Positions 53,781-62,602 of a stretch of 64,000 nucleotides of DNA are shown here, piece by piece. Origin of the DNA: Streptomyces cyanogenus (GTDB lineage Bacteria; Actinomycetota; Actinomycetes; Streptomycetales; Streptomycetaceae). Each line of letters begins with the position of its first letter. Position 1 is the stretch's first letter. Location of the stretch: NCBI RefSeq assembly GCF_017526105.1, contig NZ_CP071839.1, forward strand, positions 3,960,001 through 4,024,000, given 5' to 3'. Both the position numbers and the translations under genes were made by a program. A model generated the notes under the pieces. It did no database searches. It saw only the letters and a list, made by a program, of their open reading frames with translations, and had not been told where the DNA came from.

Positions 53781-54618
53781 TGCTCCGGCGGACGCGGGCG
53801 ATCACCTGCTGGGCCTCGGCGCCGTAGACGGCCGACTCGGCGAAGGTGTCCCAGACGCGGCGGTAGAGAGCGATCGTTTCGGCATCGTCCAGCCAGAGTT
53901 CGGCGTGCCAGTCCTCGACCACGACCAGGCGCTCGTCCAGCACGTTGAAGGAGTTGCCCACCGTCAGCGGCAGCGCGCCATCCAGTGGCAGGATGCCGAG
54001 GTGGACGGTATCCATGCCCACCACGCCCAGGAGACGATCGAGTTGGGCCGCCAGTACGTCCGGTGGGCATATCCGACCCCACAACACGGCTTCAGCCATG
54101 AGCACGTTCAACCGCTTGCCCGGCCGGTACAGCCATTCCTGCCGTTTCAGACGGGCCCGCACTGCGGCATCCGTGTCCCTCGGTGACTGCTGGAGTTTTG
54201 CGTGCTGCTCGAAAACGTGCCGGGCGTAGTCGGCCGTCTGGAGCATGCCGCTGACGGCGGCGGTGCTCAGTGCGTGCTGGGTCGTGCTGCTGGATACGAG
54301 GGTGTTCCAGGTTTCCTGGACGGGAGCGTGCCCTGCCGCGAGCTGACGTCGCCACGAACGAATGTGACTTTCGAAGCCCCGCAGGCGTGAACGCAGTTCC
54401 GGGAACACGGCTGGCTGCCCGACGGCCTCGGCCCATGCCCGCAGGTCGTCGTCCGTGGGAGTCTGCCTGCCGTTCTCCAGCTTGCTGACCTTTGACTGCC
54501 GCCAACCCAGCCGCTGCGCGAGCTGGACACCGGTGAGCCGGCCTTCGGGGCTCTCCCAACGCAACTCCCTGAGCCTGCGGCCCAGTTCCTCACGTGCCCT
54601 CTGATAGTCCGTGCTCAC
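53770..54618 (-). CDS. XRE-family regulator with DUF5753, second cluster
   Basis: A 282-residue protein: helix-turn-helix in residues 8-60 (ELGRRLRELRWESP; LTGVQLAQRLGWRQSKVSKL), then DUF5753 (STAAVSGMLQTADYARHVF near 125). It differs strongly from the regulator at 52177-53046, so the two clusters are not recent duplicates. GTG 54618 is used. It lies 18 bases after the DUF6879 gene and is probably cotranscribed. Confidence 0.9.
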   Translation of the reverse strand: MSTDYQRAREELGRRLRELRWESPEGRLTGVQLAQRLGWRQSKVSKLENGRQTPTDDDLRAWAEAVGQPAVFPELRSRLRGFESHIRSWRRQLAAGHAPVQETWNTLVSSSTTQHALSTAAVSGMLQTADYARHVFEQHAKLQQSPRDTDAAVRARLKRQEWLYRPGKRLNVLMAEAVLWGRICPPDVLAAQLDRLLGVVGMDTVHLGILPLDGALPLTVGNSFNVLDERLVVVEDWHAELWLDDAETIALYRRVWDTFAESAVYGAEAQQVIARVRRSIKV

Positions 54619-54636
54619 CGGTACCCGCTCTGGTCC

Positions 54637-55389
54637 CTACGCGTCGCTGTGCATCTCCGCCGTGAACTGCTTCCACGGTACGGCGTGGTGCCAAGCAGCA
54701 TCCCTCACCATGCAGCAGCGCACCACCTCTGCGGGCTCGGTGATCAGGTCCACGTGCGTGAGCTGATCGTCGTCATCGAACCGCAGGAGGGCGATGAGGC
54801 GGCTGTCGAACAGCCAGAAGTCCTCGGCGGGCAGCCGGAGCCGGTCCGCGTCGGCGCGCCACAGATTGCGGATGTCCTCACCCATGGCACTGTTCCGCTT
54901 GGCGTTGTCGAGGAGGTACAGCTGACCTGTGGTCGGCGGTTGGTCCACGATGCGTACGCGTTCGACGCGCTTGCCGTGGTCGGTCTGCTCGCGGATCGTC
55001 TTGCAGTACGGATTGTCGAACGTCCAGTCCGCTTGCCCCGTCTCCACGAACTGCCGCCAGTTGTCGTTGGCCTCGTCGCTCGCGTACCGCCGACGTGTCT
55101 CCAGTCGCCAAGCGGTGTGCTCGAACTTGCCGAACAGATCGCTGAATTCATCCAGATCGATCGTCCGTACCTGCCGCGTCTTCTCCTTCGGCGTCCAGTC
55201 GACCAGTAACTCACGCGGAACCACGACCGCGACCTCTTCCGCCGAAAGGTGCTGGAGCTGCGCGATGTCCTCCGGGTCGGTGAGCCGGGGGCCGTGCACA
55301 ATCACCTCACCGCTGTCCAAGTCCTCGTGCACGGACGGACACCCGCCACCGCTGCTCCCCGTCCCGTTGAACCGCAACCGACGCCCCAT
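54637..55389 (-). CDS. DUF6879 family protein with a TTA codon
   Basis: A 250-residue protein. Residues 1-65 form a separate unit (Gly-rich CPSVHEDLDSGEVIVHGP, then ELLVDW). The rest is DUF6879 (FSDLFGKFEHTAWRLETR; NPYCKTIREQTDHGKR), a family found beside XRE-DUF5753 regulators. Codon 61 is TTA (DNA 55207-55209), the rare leucine codon read by the bldA tRNA, so translation should depend on development. ATG 55389 has GGGGGTGG upstream. Confidence 0.85.
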   Translation of the reverse strand: MGRRLRFNGTGSSGGGCPSVHEDLDSGEVIVHGPRLTDPEDIAQLQHLSAEEVAVVVPRELLVDWTPKEKTRQVRTIDLDEFSDLFGKFEHTAWRLETRRRYASDEANDNWRQFVETGQADWTFDNPYCKTIREQTDHGKRVERVRIVDQPPTTGQLYLLDNAKRNSAMGEDIRNLWRADADRLRLPAEDFWLFDSRLIALLRFDDDDQLTHVDLITEPAEVVRCCMVRDAAWHHAVPWKQFTAEMHSDA

Positions 55390-55487
55390 GCCCAACCACC
55401 CCCTGGGTGTTGACGATGTCGGCCCTCAGCATGTCGGTGTCTCTGAGTGAAAGTCCATGCATCTAGAGTGACGACGCGAGAATAACC

Positions 55488-55499
55488 GCGAATATTCGC
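55488..55499. promoter_or_regulatory. Palindrome GCGAATATTCGC
   Basis: A perfect 12-base palindrome, AT-rich in the middle, in the 195-base gap between the divergent DUF6879 and DUF397-like genes. GCGAGAAT just before it is an imperfect half copy. It is a candidate operator for the second cluster. Confidence 0.45.
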
Positions 55500-55584
55500 C
55501 TACTTGCTCCGTCCCGCCGCCCTACGGTCACCTCTCGAATCCACACCCACTCGGCTCCCGCAGCGGAGCAGGAAGGTGCCACCC

Positions 55585-55818
55585 ATGGTGAACGGAAACG
55601 ACCTGTACGCCCTAGACCTCAGCGGGGTCTCGTTCGTGACGGCGTGCGGGGGCAACACCCACCCGGACGGCGAGTCGTGCCTGATCCTCGCCCGGATCGG
55701 GCAGGACGCCTGGGCCCTCGGTGACGGCAAGCGGCCCGACAAGGAGCCGTTGCGGTTCAGCACCGAGGAGTTGGCCGTGGCCGGGATCGACCCGGCGCGG
55801 TTCGGGCTGCCCGTCTGA
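55585..55818 (+). CDS. DUF397-like small protein
   Basis: A 77-residue protein. LDLSGVSFVTACGGN, ESCLILARIGQDAWALGD and LRFSTEELAVAGIDP follow the DUF397 layout, though the usual Lys-Ser-Ser opening is altered. ATG 55585 follows GGAAGG. It is divergent from the DUF6879/XRE pair and completes the second WhiJ-like cluster. Confidence 0.75.
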   Translation: MVNGNDLYALDLSGVSFVTACGGNTHPDGESCLILARIGQDAWALGDGKRPDKEPLRFSTEELAVAGIDPARFGLPV

Positions 55819-55898
55819 GCCGGCCCCCTCCTCCCACTGGTCCCGGTCGGGCACGGTCCTGGCCGGGACCGGTCCGCCTCGGCGAACTGGACACGCCC

Positions 55899-56369
55899 GT
55901 GCACCACCATGCCTATCTCTGGGCCGGCCCAAAGGACCGTTTCGACCAGGAAGCCCTGCGCCGGCCGCCCCACCCCGACCCGCCCCCGGCGGAGAGCAAG
56001 CCGGAAGTGATCCTGCGGTACCGGGAGGTGGCCACGGAGTTCCCCAAGTCGGACCTGCCGCCGATCGAAACGGCGTACTGGCTCGTCAAGCCGCGTTCGC
56101 TGGTGCGTGGCACGTGGCCGGACCCGGACGCGGCCGCGGCGTGGCTGAGTGACCGTCTGGCCGAGTACGCGCCCCGGTTCGCGTCCGGGACGGAGCGCAG
56201 CGGCACGCGTCTGAAGGCCCTCGTCGTCTCCGCCTCCGAACGGCTGGGCTCGGGGGGTGACGTCTCGCTCGGGTTCTACCTCGAACGTCCCTCGTACCTC
56301 TCGCTGGCCCTGGTCACCTGCTCCCCCAACCGCGGGATGCCGGCGCTTCCCTGCCCGCTCGGCGCCTGA
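55899..56369 (+). CDS. Hypothetical protein
   Basis: A 156-residue soluble protein opening with MHHHAYLWAGP. A Pro-rich segment follows, then VILRYREVATEFPKSDLPPI and an alpha/beta-like second half ending CSPNRGMPALPCPLGA. Third-position GC bias is normal for this genome. I recognise no domain. It follows the DUF397-like gene by 80 bases and ends at a strong hairpin. Confidence 0.65.
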   Translation: MHHHAYLWAGPKDRFDQEALRRPPHPDPPPAESKPEVILRYREVATEFPKSDLPPIETAYWLVKPRSLVRGTWPDPDAAAAWLSDRLAEYAPRFASGTERSGTRLKALVVSASERLGSGGDVSLGFYLERPSYLSLALVTCSPNRGMPALPCPLGA

Positions 56370-56375
56370 ACGAAA

Positions 56376-56405
56376 GGGCGCCCGGTGAACCGGCACCGGG
56401 CGCCC
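56376..56405. terminator. Bidirectional hairpin terminator
   Basis: GGGCGCCCGGTG, six-base loop, CACCGGGCGCCC: a perfect 12-bp stem between the converging hypothetical and aminopeptidase genes, third member of the hairpin family at 51640 and 51946. Confidence 0.85.
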
Positions 56406-56421
56406 CTCGTGGGTCAGCGGG

Positions 56422-57990
56422 TCAGAAACTCGGGACCAGCGACGGCTTCACGCCCAGGCCCTGCCTGCCGGACGGCTTGCAGGTGACGTCCCGGGACGGG
56501 AGCTTCCCGGTGGCCAGGTAGGCGTTGACGTTGCCGTCGGCGCAGGAGCGCGGGTCGCCGCCGTAGACGCCGTGGCCCTCGCCGCCCTTGACGTACACCA
56601 TGCGGGAGCCCTTCAGGGCGCGGTGCATGCCGAGGCCGCTGGCCAGGGGGGTCTGGGAGTCCCACTGGTTCTGGACGGTCATCAGGGGGACCTTGTTGTC
56701 GACCGTGACGACGGGCTCGACCGGCTTGTCCCAGAACGCGCAGGGCGTGATGTTGGAGCCGAAGTCGCCGTAGAGCGGATACCTGGCCTTGTCCCGGATC
56801 GCGTCCCGCCGGTACTGCTCCGGGTCGTGCGACCAGGCCGCGGTGTCACCGCAGAGCACCGACCAGAAGGCGACGCTGCCGTTGTCCGCCGGGGGCTGCG
56901 CGACCCCGGACCCCGCAGACGCGGAAGCCCAGCGGGGTGCCTGCCGGGCCGCGGGCGGCAGGAGGGCGTGGCGGGAGGAGCCGTGGCCGGCCGCGGCCTT
57001 CTTGAGTTCGGCCACCGCCTCGGCCGCGTACTTGGGGCTGAAGAACGCGGCGCGCAGGCCGGACCGGATGTCGTCGCCGGTGAACTTCTGGCCGCCGTCG
57101 TCGATGGGGGTGCGGTCGGCGCGGGCGACCAGGTTCCAGAACGTCTTGCGCACCTGGGCCGGGGTGGTGCCGAGCTTGTAGGTGCGGTGGTGCTGCGCGG
57201 TCCACTTCGTCCAGCGGGTGAACGCCGGCTCGCTGCCCTCCGCCCAGATCTGGAGCATGCCGCGCCAGATCCGGGCCGGGTCGACGGAGCTGTCCAGCAC
57301 GAAGCGGTCGGTGCGCTGGGGGAACAACTGCGCGTAGACGGCGCCGAGGTACGTGCCGTAGGAGTACCCCAGGTAGGAGAGCTTCTTCTCGCCCAGGACC
57401 GCGCGGATGACGTCCATGTCACGGGCGGTGTTGCGGGTGGTGATGTACGGGAGCTTGTCGCCGCTCTTCGTACGGCACTTGTCGGCGACGGTCCGGGCCC
57501 ACTTGACGTCGCGGTTGAACGTCTCCGCCTTGTAGGGGTGCTCGCTGTTCTGCTCGGTCCCCGTGAGGCCGCAGGTGACCGGGGTGCTGCGGCCCACGCC
57601 GCGCGGGTCGAACCCGACGAGGTCGTACTGCTCGCGGACCTTCTTGGGCAGCATCTCCTTCATCATGGCGGGCATGTCCAGGCCCTCGCCGCCCGGACCG
57701 CCGGGGTTGAAGAGGAGCACGCCGTGCCGCTTGCCGGGGACGCTGGTCTTCAGCCGGGAGACGGCCAGCTTGATCGTCTTGCCGTCGGGGCGGCTGTAGT
57801 CGAGCGGCACCTTGATCGTGGCGCACTGGAACGCGGCGGGCTGTGACGCGTCGCATCTGTGCCACGCGGGCTTCTGGCTTGCGAACCTCCCCAGCGGTTC
57901 CGCCGCGGAGGCCTGCGCCGGGGCGAGGGCGGGGACGAGGGTCGCCGTGACCCCCGCGGCGAGCAAGGGCGCCAAGCGTCCTATCCGCAC
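56422..57990 (-). CDS. Secreted tripeptidyl aminopeptidase-like alpha/beta hydrolase
   Basis: A 522-residue exported peptidase of the Streptomyces Tap/SlpD-E group. The signal peptide (residues 1-29, ending ASA) is followed by an alpha/beta hydrolase with the nucleophile in LGYSYGTYLG near residue 210, oxyanion FNPGGPGGEG, a late Asp in QNQWDSQTPL and His in GEGHGVYGG. GTG 57990 follows AAGGAA. A Ser/Ala/Gly-rich run near residue 345 is encoded by a GC-rich palindrome (about 56890-56945) and looks inserted. Confidence 0.92.
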   Translation of the reverse strand: MRIGRLAPLLAAGVTATLVPALAPAQASAAEPLGRFASQKPAWHRCDASQPAAFQCATIKVPLDYSRPDGKTIKLAVSRLKTSVPGKRHGVLLFNPGGPGGEGLDMPAMMKEMLPKKVREQYDLVGFDPRGVGRSTPVTCGLTGTEQNSEHPYKAETFNRDVKWARTVADKCRTKSGDKLPYITTRNTARDMDVIRAVLGEKKLSYLGYSYGTYLGAVYAQLFPQRTDRFVLDSSVDPARIWRGMLQIWAEGSEPAFTRWTKWTAQHHRTYKLGTTPAQVRKTFWNLVARADRTPIDDGGQKFTGDDIRSGLRAAFFSPKYAAEAVAELKKAAAGHGSSRHALLPPAARQAPRWASASAGSGVAQPPADNGSVAFWSVLCGDTAAWSHDPEQYRRDAIRDKARYPLYGDFGSNITPCAFWDKPVEPVVTVDNKVPLMTVQNQWDSQTPLASGLGMHRALKGSRMVYVKGGEGHGVYGGDPRSCADGNVNAYLATGKLPSRDVTCKPSGRQGLGVKPSLVPSF

Positions 57991-58179
57991 GATGGACGTT
58001 CCTTTCCGTCAACTTACGGGACGGAACGACGATTTCGTGTCCAGGGGGGCGTACGAATCCATCTGCGGGGCGGTCTTGCTCCACCTTCCGGTGGACAGGG
58101 AAAGGGACTTGCGGAGGAGAACCGGAACGGGCTGATTTCCGTCCGCGCCCGGACGAGGCGGCAGGGGCCTGCGTCCTGC

Positions 58180-59160
58180 TCAGCCGCGCCGCAGCCGGCG
58201 CAGACCGAACAGGGCCGCCACGCCGACCGCGACGATCACGGCGCCGACCTTGAGACCGGTGCCGGACCCGTCCGCCGTGGCGCCCGAACCGCCGCCCCGG
58301 GATGGTGACTTGGCGGCGGCGGGCCGGTCGGGGGCGTCGACGGCCTGTACGGCGCTGTCCGCGCCCTCGCTGCCGTACATCAGCTTGCTGCCGTCGGCGG
58401 AGTACGACACGGACTCCCCCTGCCCCTGCAACGGGACGTCCAGACGGCCCTTGCGCTCGATGCGGCCGCCGTTCCAGTCGTAGTGGATGCCGCCGAAGTA
58501 GCCGCGCACGGCGAGGTGCCGGCCGTCCGGGGAGAAGGCGGCGTCGGTGGCCCACAGGTCGACGGCCGCGAGGGGCCTGAAGACGTTCGCGCCCGAGGTG
58601 GAGAGGGTGGCCGGGCCCTCGTACAGGTGCCCGCCGTCCTCCTTCTTGTCGATGATGTAGACGCGCCCGGTCCTGGGGTGGACGAGCAGCGACTCGGCGT
58701 CGCGCGGCCCGTCGGAGTACTTCACGACGTACTGCGTGGCCGTGACGGTCTGGTCGGTCAGCTTCTTCGGCTCCGGCAGCCGGTAGATCCACACGTAGGG
58801 CCACCTGCCGCCGAAGTTGTCGCCGATGTCGCCGACGTAGATCTCGTTGTGCGGCCCGATGGAGATGGCCTCGACGTCCCGCGGGGAGCCGATGCCGCGC
58901 AGGGTGATCCGGGCGACGGTCTTCCCCGTGGCGCTGTCCACGGCGTAGAGGTACGGCCCGTCGTCGCTGTCGTTGTGCGTCCAGTAGACGCCCGGGTGCA
59001 GCCGGGAGGCGGCGAGCCCGCTGGACTCGGTGATCCGGGGGTCCTTGAGGGTGAACCCCTGGTCCCCCCTCCCCTCGGCGGTTCCGTCGGCGGCGGAGGC
59101 GGGCAGCGCGCAGGCGCCGGTGAGCAGCACCCCGGCGAGGACGGCGAACGATCGACGCAT
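58180..59160 (-). CDS. Secreted beta-propeller-like protein with C-terminal membrane anchor
   Basis: A 326-residue protein: signal peptide (about residues 1-23, ending ASA), a repeat-rich beta domain (ESSGLAASRLHPGVYWTHND; EAISIGPHNEIYVGDIGDN), a Gly/Ser-rich linker, and one helix near residue 303 followed by LRRLRRG. The anchor has no LPxTG sortase motif, so it should stay in the membrane facing out. Function unknown. Confidence 0.82.
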   Translation of the reverse strand: MRRSFAVLAGVLLTGACALPASAADGTAEGRGDQGFTLKDPRITESSGLAASRLHPGVYWTHNDSDDGPYLYAVDSATGKTVARITLRGIGSPRDVEAISIGPHNEIYVGDIGDNFGGRWPYVWIYRLPEPKKLTDQTVTATQYVVKYSDGPRDAESLLVHPRTGRVYIIDKKEDGGHLYEGPATLSTSGANVFRPLAAVDLWATDAAFSPDGRHLAVRGYFGGIHYDWNGGRIERKGRLDVPLQGQGESVSYSADGSKLMYGSEGADSAVQAVDAPDRPAAAKSPSRGGGSGATADGSGTGLKVGAVIVAVGVAALFGLRRLRRG

Positions 59161-59339
59161 GCCCCCAAGCCTGCCATCACCGCCCGGGGTTCAGGGGGCA
59201 CGGCCGCCGCATCCGCGGGCGCGGGCCGGTGGAGCGAGGGCGGGCGGCGGGCACCGGGCCGCCCCGGGCCGGGTGGACGTGGTCCTCCTCACAAGCACCA
59301 CGGATCCCATGCGTCACAGCGATCGTCCATGATGAGCGA

Positions 59340-60023
59340 ATGCTTAGGTTCATGCCCGTGGGCGACTCCATGACGATCGGGAGCGCGGGCGAACACACAT
59401 GGCGTTACCGGCTGTGGCAGCACCTGTGCGTGACGTACGGCGGGCCGTTCACCTTCGTCGGCCCGCGCGAGACGCTGTACGACCAGCAGGCCGACGCCCC
59501 GACGTCCCTCGCCTACGCCGACCCCGGCTTCCCGCGCGCCCACCTCGCGGGCTGGGGCGAGGGCTGGCTGCACATGGCCCCGCTGATCGGCGAGGCGGTC
59601 CGCGCCCACCGCCCCGGCGTCCTGCTGGTCTCGCTCGGCCTGATCGACCTGGGCTTCTACACGAACGCCGAGCAGACGGCGGAGAACGTACGGGCCTTCG
59701 TGGCGGGCGCGCGTGAGGCGGACCCGCGCATCCGGATGGTGCTGCTGCCGGTCATCCCGAACATCCGGGCGGCAGCCGACCCGCTCTTCGCCGAGCAGGT
59801 GGACCGGTTCAACGTCCTGCTCGCCAAGGCGGTCGCCGACCTGGACGAGCCGCGCTCGCCCCTCCTGCTCGCCTCGCCGCCGGAGGGGTACGACATCCAC
59901 GCCGACACCTACGACGGCACGCATCCCAACGCGCGCGGGGAGCACCGGATCGCCGAGGCGTTCGCGGGGGCGATGTGGGAGGCGTGGGGGGTCGGACAGG
60001 CGTACGCGGCGGGAACGAGCTGA
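59340..60023 (+). CDS. SGNH/GDSL hydrolase family protein
   Basis: A 227-residue cytoplasmic-looking esterase or lipase. Block I is PVGDSMTIG with the nucleophile Ser near residue 9, and block V is TYDGTHPNARGEHRIAEAF with Asp and His near the end. The Gly-x-Asn-Asp of block III is replaced by LGLIDLG, so the oxyanion hole differs. No signal peptide. ATG 59340 is the only start matching the conserved N-terminus. Confidence 0.88.
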   Translation: MLRFMPVGDSMTIGSAGEHTWRYRLWQHLCVTYGGPFTFVGPRETLYDQQADAPTSLAYADPGFPRAHLAGWGEGWLHMAPLIGEAVRAHRPGVLLVSLGLIDLGFYTNAEQTAENVRAFVAGAREADPRIRMVLLPVIPNIRAAADPLFAEQVDRFNVLLAKAVADLDEPRSPLLLASPPEGYDIHADTYDGTHPNARGEHRIAEAFAGAMWEAWGVGQAYAAGTS

Positions 60024-60110
60024 CCGAAACCCGGCGTCTCCTCGTCGTGCTGCCTATCGTTGTACTGCGCGGCTGCACCTGTGTGCGGGCAGCCGGGGAG
60101 GAGCGCCACG

Positions 60111-60695
60111 ATGACCGTCCTCGAAGACAGGATCGAGATGGCCGAGGAGAGCGAGGAGCTGACTCTGGACGCCCTGTTCGAGTCGCTTGAGCGGACCACC
60201 CCCGAGGGATACAAGGTCGAGATCGTCGAGGGGGCCATCTTCATGACGCCGCAGCGGGACACCCACTGGGAGATCATCGCCGACATCTACGAGCAGCTGC
60301 GCACCAAGTTCCCGCGCAAGCGCGTCAAGTCGGACGTCCGCATCGACTACCCGGGTCATCTCAACGGATTCTGCTCCGACGTCACGCTCATCGCCGAGGG
60401 CGCCGAGAAGACGCCCGGGGGGCTCTGGCGCTGCGGTGACGTCGAGTTCGTGGCAGAGGTCATCTCGAAGGGCACGGCACACAACGACTACGGCCCCAAG
60501 CGGACGGCCTACGCTGCCGCCGAGGTCCCGGTGTATCTCATCGCCGACCCCTACCAGCGGCGGTGCCTCGTCCACACCGACCCCAAGGACGGCGACTACG
60601 CCGTGAGCACACGGGTGGACTTCGGCACCGACGTCGACCTGACCGGCACCGTGGTCGACCTCGTCCTCACAACCGACGACTTCCCCCGCGACTAG
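60111..60695 (+). CDS. Uma2 family (DUF820) nuclease-like protein
   Basis: A 194-residue protein with the PD-(D/E)XK-like fold of DUF820: YKVEIVEGAIFMTP near residue 38, SDVTLIAEG near 90, a VEFVAEVIS strand near 110 and KRTAYAAAEVPVYLIAD near 130. Such genes are numerous in Streptomyces, and their role as restriction-like or mobile-element nucleases is unproven. ATG 60111 follows GGAGG. It stands alone in its direction. Confidence 0.9.
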   Translation: MTVLEDRIEMAEESEELTLDALFESLERTTPEGYKVEIVEGAIFMTPQRDTHWEIIADIYEQLRTKFPRKRVKSDVRIDYPGHLNGFCSDVTLIAEGAEKTPGGLWRCGDVEFVAEVISKGTAHNDYGPKRTAYAAAEVPVYLIADPYQRRCLVHTDPKDGDYAVSTRVDFGTDVDLTGTVVDLVLTTDDFPRD

Positions 60696-60755
60696 CCACC
60701 CCCACCCCCGAAGGCCCTTGCATAGAGCGCACTCCAAGCCGTTGGCTGGTGGACC

Positions 60756-61751
60756 ATGGAGTACACGCAGCTCGGACGCACGGGACTCAAGGTCGGCCGG
60801 CTCGTCCTCGGGACGATGAACTTCGGCCCGCAGACCGACGAAACCGACAGCCACGCCATCATGGACGCGGCGCTGGACGCGGGCATCAACTTCTTCGACA
60901 CCGCCAACGTCTACGGCTGGGGCGAGAACAAGGGCCGGACCGAGTCGATCATCGGCAACTGGTTCGCCAAGGGCGGCGGACGGCGCGAGAAGACCGTCAT
61001 CGCCACCAAGGTGTACGGCACCATGGATCCGGACGGCACGACCGTCTGGCCCAACCACGACAAGCTCTCCGCGCTGAACATCCGGCGCGCGGTGGACGCC
61101 AGCCTGAAGCGGCTGCAGACCGACTACATCGACCTCTACCAGTTCCACCACATCGACCGGAACACCCCGTTCGAGGAGATCTGGCAGGCGATGGACGTCC
61201 TCGTCCAGCAGGGCAAGATCCTCTACGTCGGCTCCAGCAACTTCCCCGGCTACAAGATCGCCCAGGCCAACGAGATCGCCGCCCGCCGCGGCGGCACCAT
61301 GGGCCTGGTCAGCGAGCAGTGCCTGTACAACCTCGCCGAGCGCCGCGCCGAGATGGAGGTCATCCCCGCCGCACAGGACTACGGCCTCGGTGTCATCCCG
61401 TGGTCGCCGCTGCACGGCGGGCTGCTGGGCGGGATCATCAAGAAGGAGGTCCAGGGCGGCCGCCGCGCCTCCGGCCGGGCCGCCGACACGCTCAACGACC
61501 CGTCGGCCCGCGCGCAGATCCAGGCCTACGAGGACCTGCTCGACAAGCATGGCCTGGAGCCCGGCGAGGTGGCCCTGGCCTGGCTGCTCACCCGGCCCGG
61601 CGTGACCGGCCCGATCGTCGGCCCGCGCACCGCCGAGCAGCTGGAGTCGGCGCTCAGGGCGGTGGAGCTGGAACTCGGCGAGGAACTGCTGAAGAGCCTG
61701 GACGAGATCTTCCCGGGCCCGGGCCCGTCCCCGGAGGCCTTCGCCTGGTAG
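60756..61751 (+). CDS. Aldo/keto reductase
   Basis: A 331-residue NADPH-dependent reductase of the AKR12/Tas-like type. The catalytic tetrad is visible as Asp in FFDTANVYGWGE (with Tyr), Lys in IATKVYG and His in YQFHHID. The nucleotide site is GPIVGPRTAEQLE. It has the normal family length. ATG 60756 starts the conserved EYTQLGRTGLKV. It reduces aldehydes or ketones; physiological substrate unknown. Confidence 0.93.
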   Translation: MEYTQLGRTGLKVGRLVLGTMNFGPQTDETDSHAIMDAALDAGINFFDTANVYGWGENKGRTESIIGNWFAKGGGRREKTVIATKVYGTMDPDGTTVWPNHDKLSALNIRRAVDASLKRLQTDYIDLYQFHHIDRNTPFEEIWQAMDVLVQQGKILYVGSSNFPGYKIAQANEIAARRGGTMGLVSEQCLYNLAERRAEMEVIPAAQDYGLGVIPWSPLHGGLLGGIIKKEVQGGRRASGRAADTLNDPSARAQIQAYEDLLDKHGLEPGEVALAWLLTRPGVTGPIVGPRTAEQLESALRAVELELGEELLKSLDEIFPGPGPSPEAFAW

Positions 61752-61893
61752 GCGCCGGGAAGGGTCGGCGCCCGAAGGGGCGGCGGGGCTGCATGCGACA
61801 TGCGGCTCCGCCGCGTCGGCGCGACCAGCCACGGACGGCCCGCGGCCGCCGAAGCAGCCGCAGCCCCCGCCCTCTGGGCGCGCAGACCGACCG

Positions 61894-61980
61894 CTACCGC
61901 ACCGCCGAGGCCAGGGCCACCACGACGAACAGAAGAACAAGCGCACCGGCCATGATCCGGTTCCGGGTTTTCGGGTCCAC
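61894..61980 (-). CDS. 28-residue single-helix membrane peptide
   Basis: From GTG 61980 the frame reads DPKTRNRIMAGALVLLFVVV and ends with a short Ala/Ser/Val run: a charged head and one membrane helix. It begins ten bases after the stop of the RNA phosphodiesterase gene, in the same direction. I recall similar tiny membrane proteins annotated in other Streptomyces, but the ribosome site is weak. Confidence 0.5.
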   Translation of the reverse strand: MDPKTRNRIMAGALVLLFVVVALASAVR

Positions 61981-61990
61981 GTAGTCGAGA

Positions 61991-62563
61991 CTAACCGGCC
62001 CCGCCCAGTGCCCAGCGCTCGACCACCTCGTACCGCGGCTGCTCCCCCGGCACCCCGGACGTCGGCAGCCGGCTGCGCACCAGCGCCGCGTCGGCCACGG
62101 TCCAGCTCCGCCCGGCGAACTCGGCGAGCAGCCGCACGTACGGCCGTACATCGACCGCCTCCCGGCTGCGGGCCAGCGTCAGATGGGCCTTGTACCGCCG
62201 GTGCTCCTCCATCGGCACCCCCGCCTTGCGCGCCGCCGCCTCCGCCCGGTCGGCCAGCAGCCGCAGCGCCTCCACGTCGCCCTGGGCGCCCGTCCACAGC
62301 GCGCGGCCCCGGCCGAACTGGCCGCCGCCGGCGAGGGCGAGGGAGAAGGGCGCCGACCGGTGGGCCGCGCGGGCCAGCCGGTCCGACAGGGCGGGTACGA
62401 CGTCGTCGGGCACCTCGCCGTAGAAGGCGAGGGTGAAGTGCCAGCCGGGGCGGTCGGTCCAGCGCAGCCGGCCGGCGTCCGGCAGCTGCCGCAACCGGGC
62501 CACCTCGGCGGCGAGTTCGTCGACGATGTCCTCGGGGGGCAGTACGGCGGCGAAGAGTCTCAT
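61991..62563 (-). CDS. thpR: RNA 2',3'-cyclic phosphodiesterase (2H family)
   Basis: A 190-residue 2H phosphoesterase. Its two catalytic signatures are HFTLAFYG near residue 42 and HLTLARSR near 126. It opens RNA 2',3'-cyclic phosphates and was once called 2'-5' RNA ligase. ATG 62563 gives the conserved MRLFAAV start. It is divergent from the acetyltransferase gene. Confidence 0.9.
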   Translation of the reverse strand: MRLFAAVLPPEDIVDELAAEVARLRQLPDAGRLRWTDRPGWHFTLAFYGEVPDDVVPALSDRLARAAHRSAPFSLALAGGGQFGRGRALWTGAQGDVEALRLLADRAEAAARKAGVPMEEHRRYKAHLTLARSREAVDVRPYVRLLAEFAGRSWTVADAALVRSRLPTSGVPGEQPRYEVVERWALGGAG

Positions 62564-62602
62564 GGCCTCACGATCCCAGACCCCGGGCTGCATGATGGGG
62601 CC

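Noticed and set aside
58180..59160. Possible sortase substrate
   Set aside because: The C-terminal helix and basic tail fit a sorting signal, but no LPxTG or LAxTG motif precedes the helix.
60111..60695. Uma2 protein as evidence of a mobile element
   Set aside because: The gene stands alone without inverted repeats, transposase or duplicated target; such genes are common and scattered in Streptomyces.
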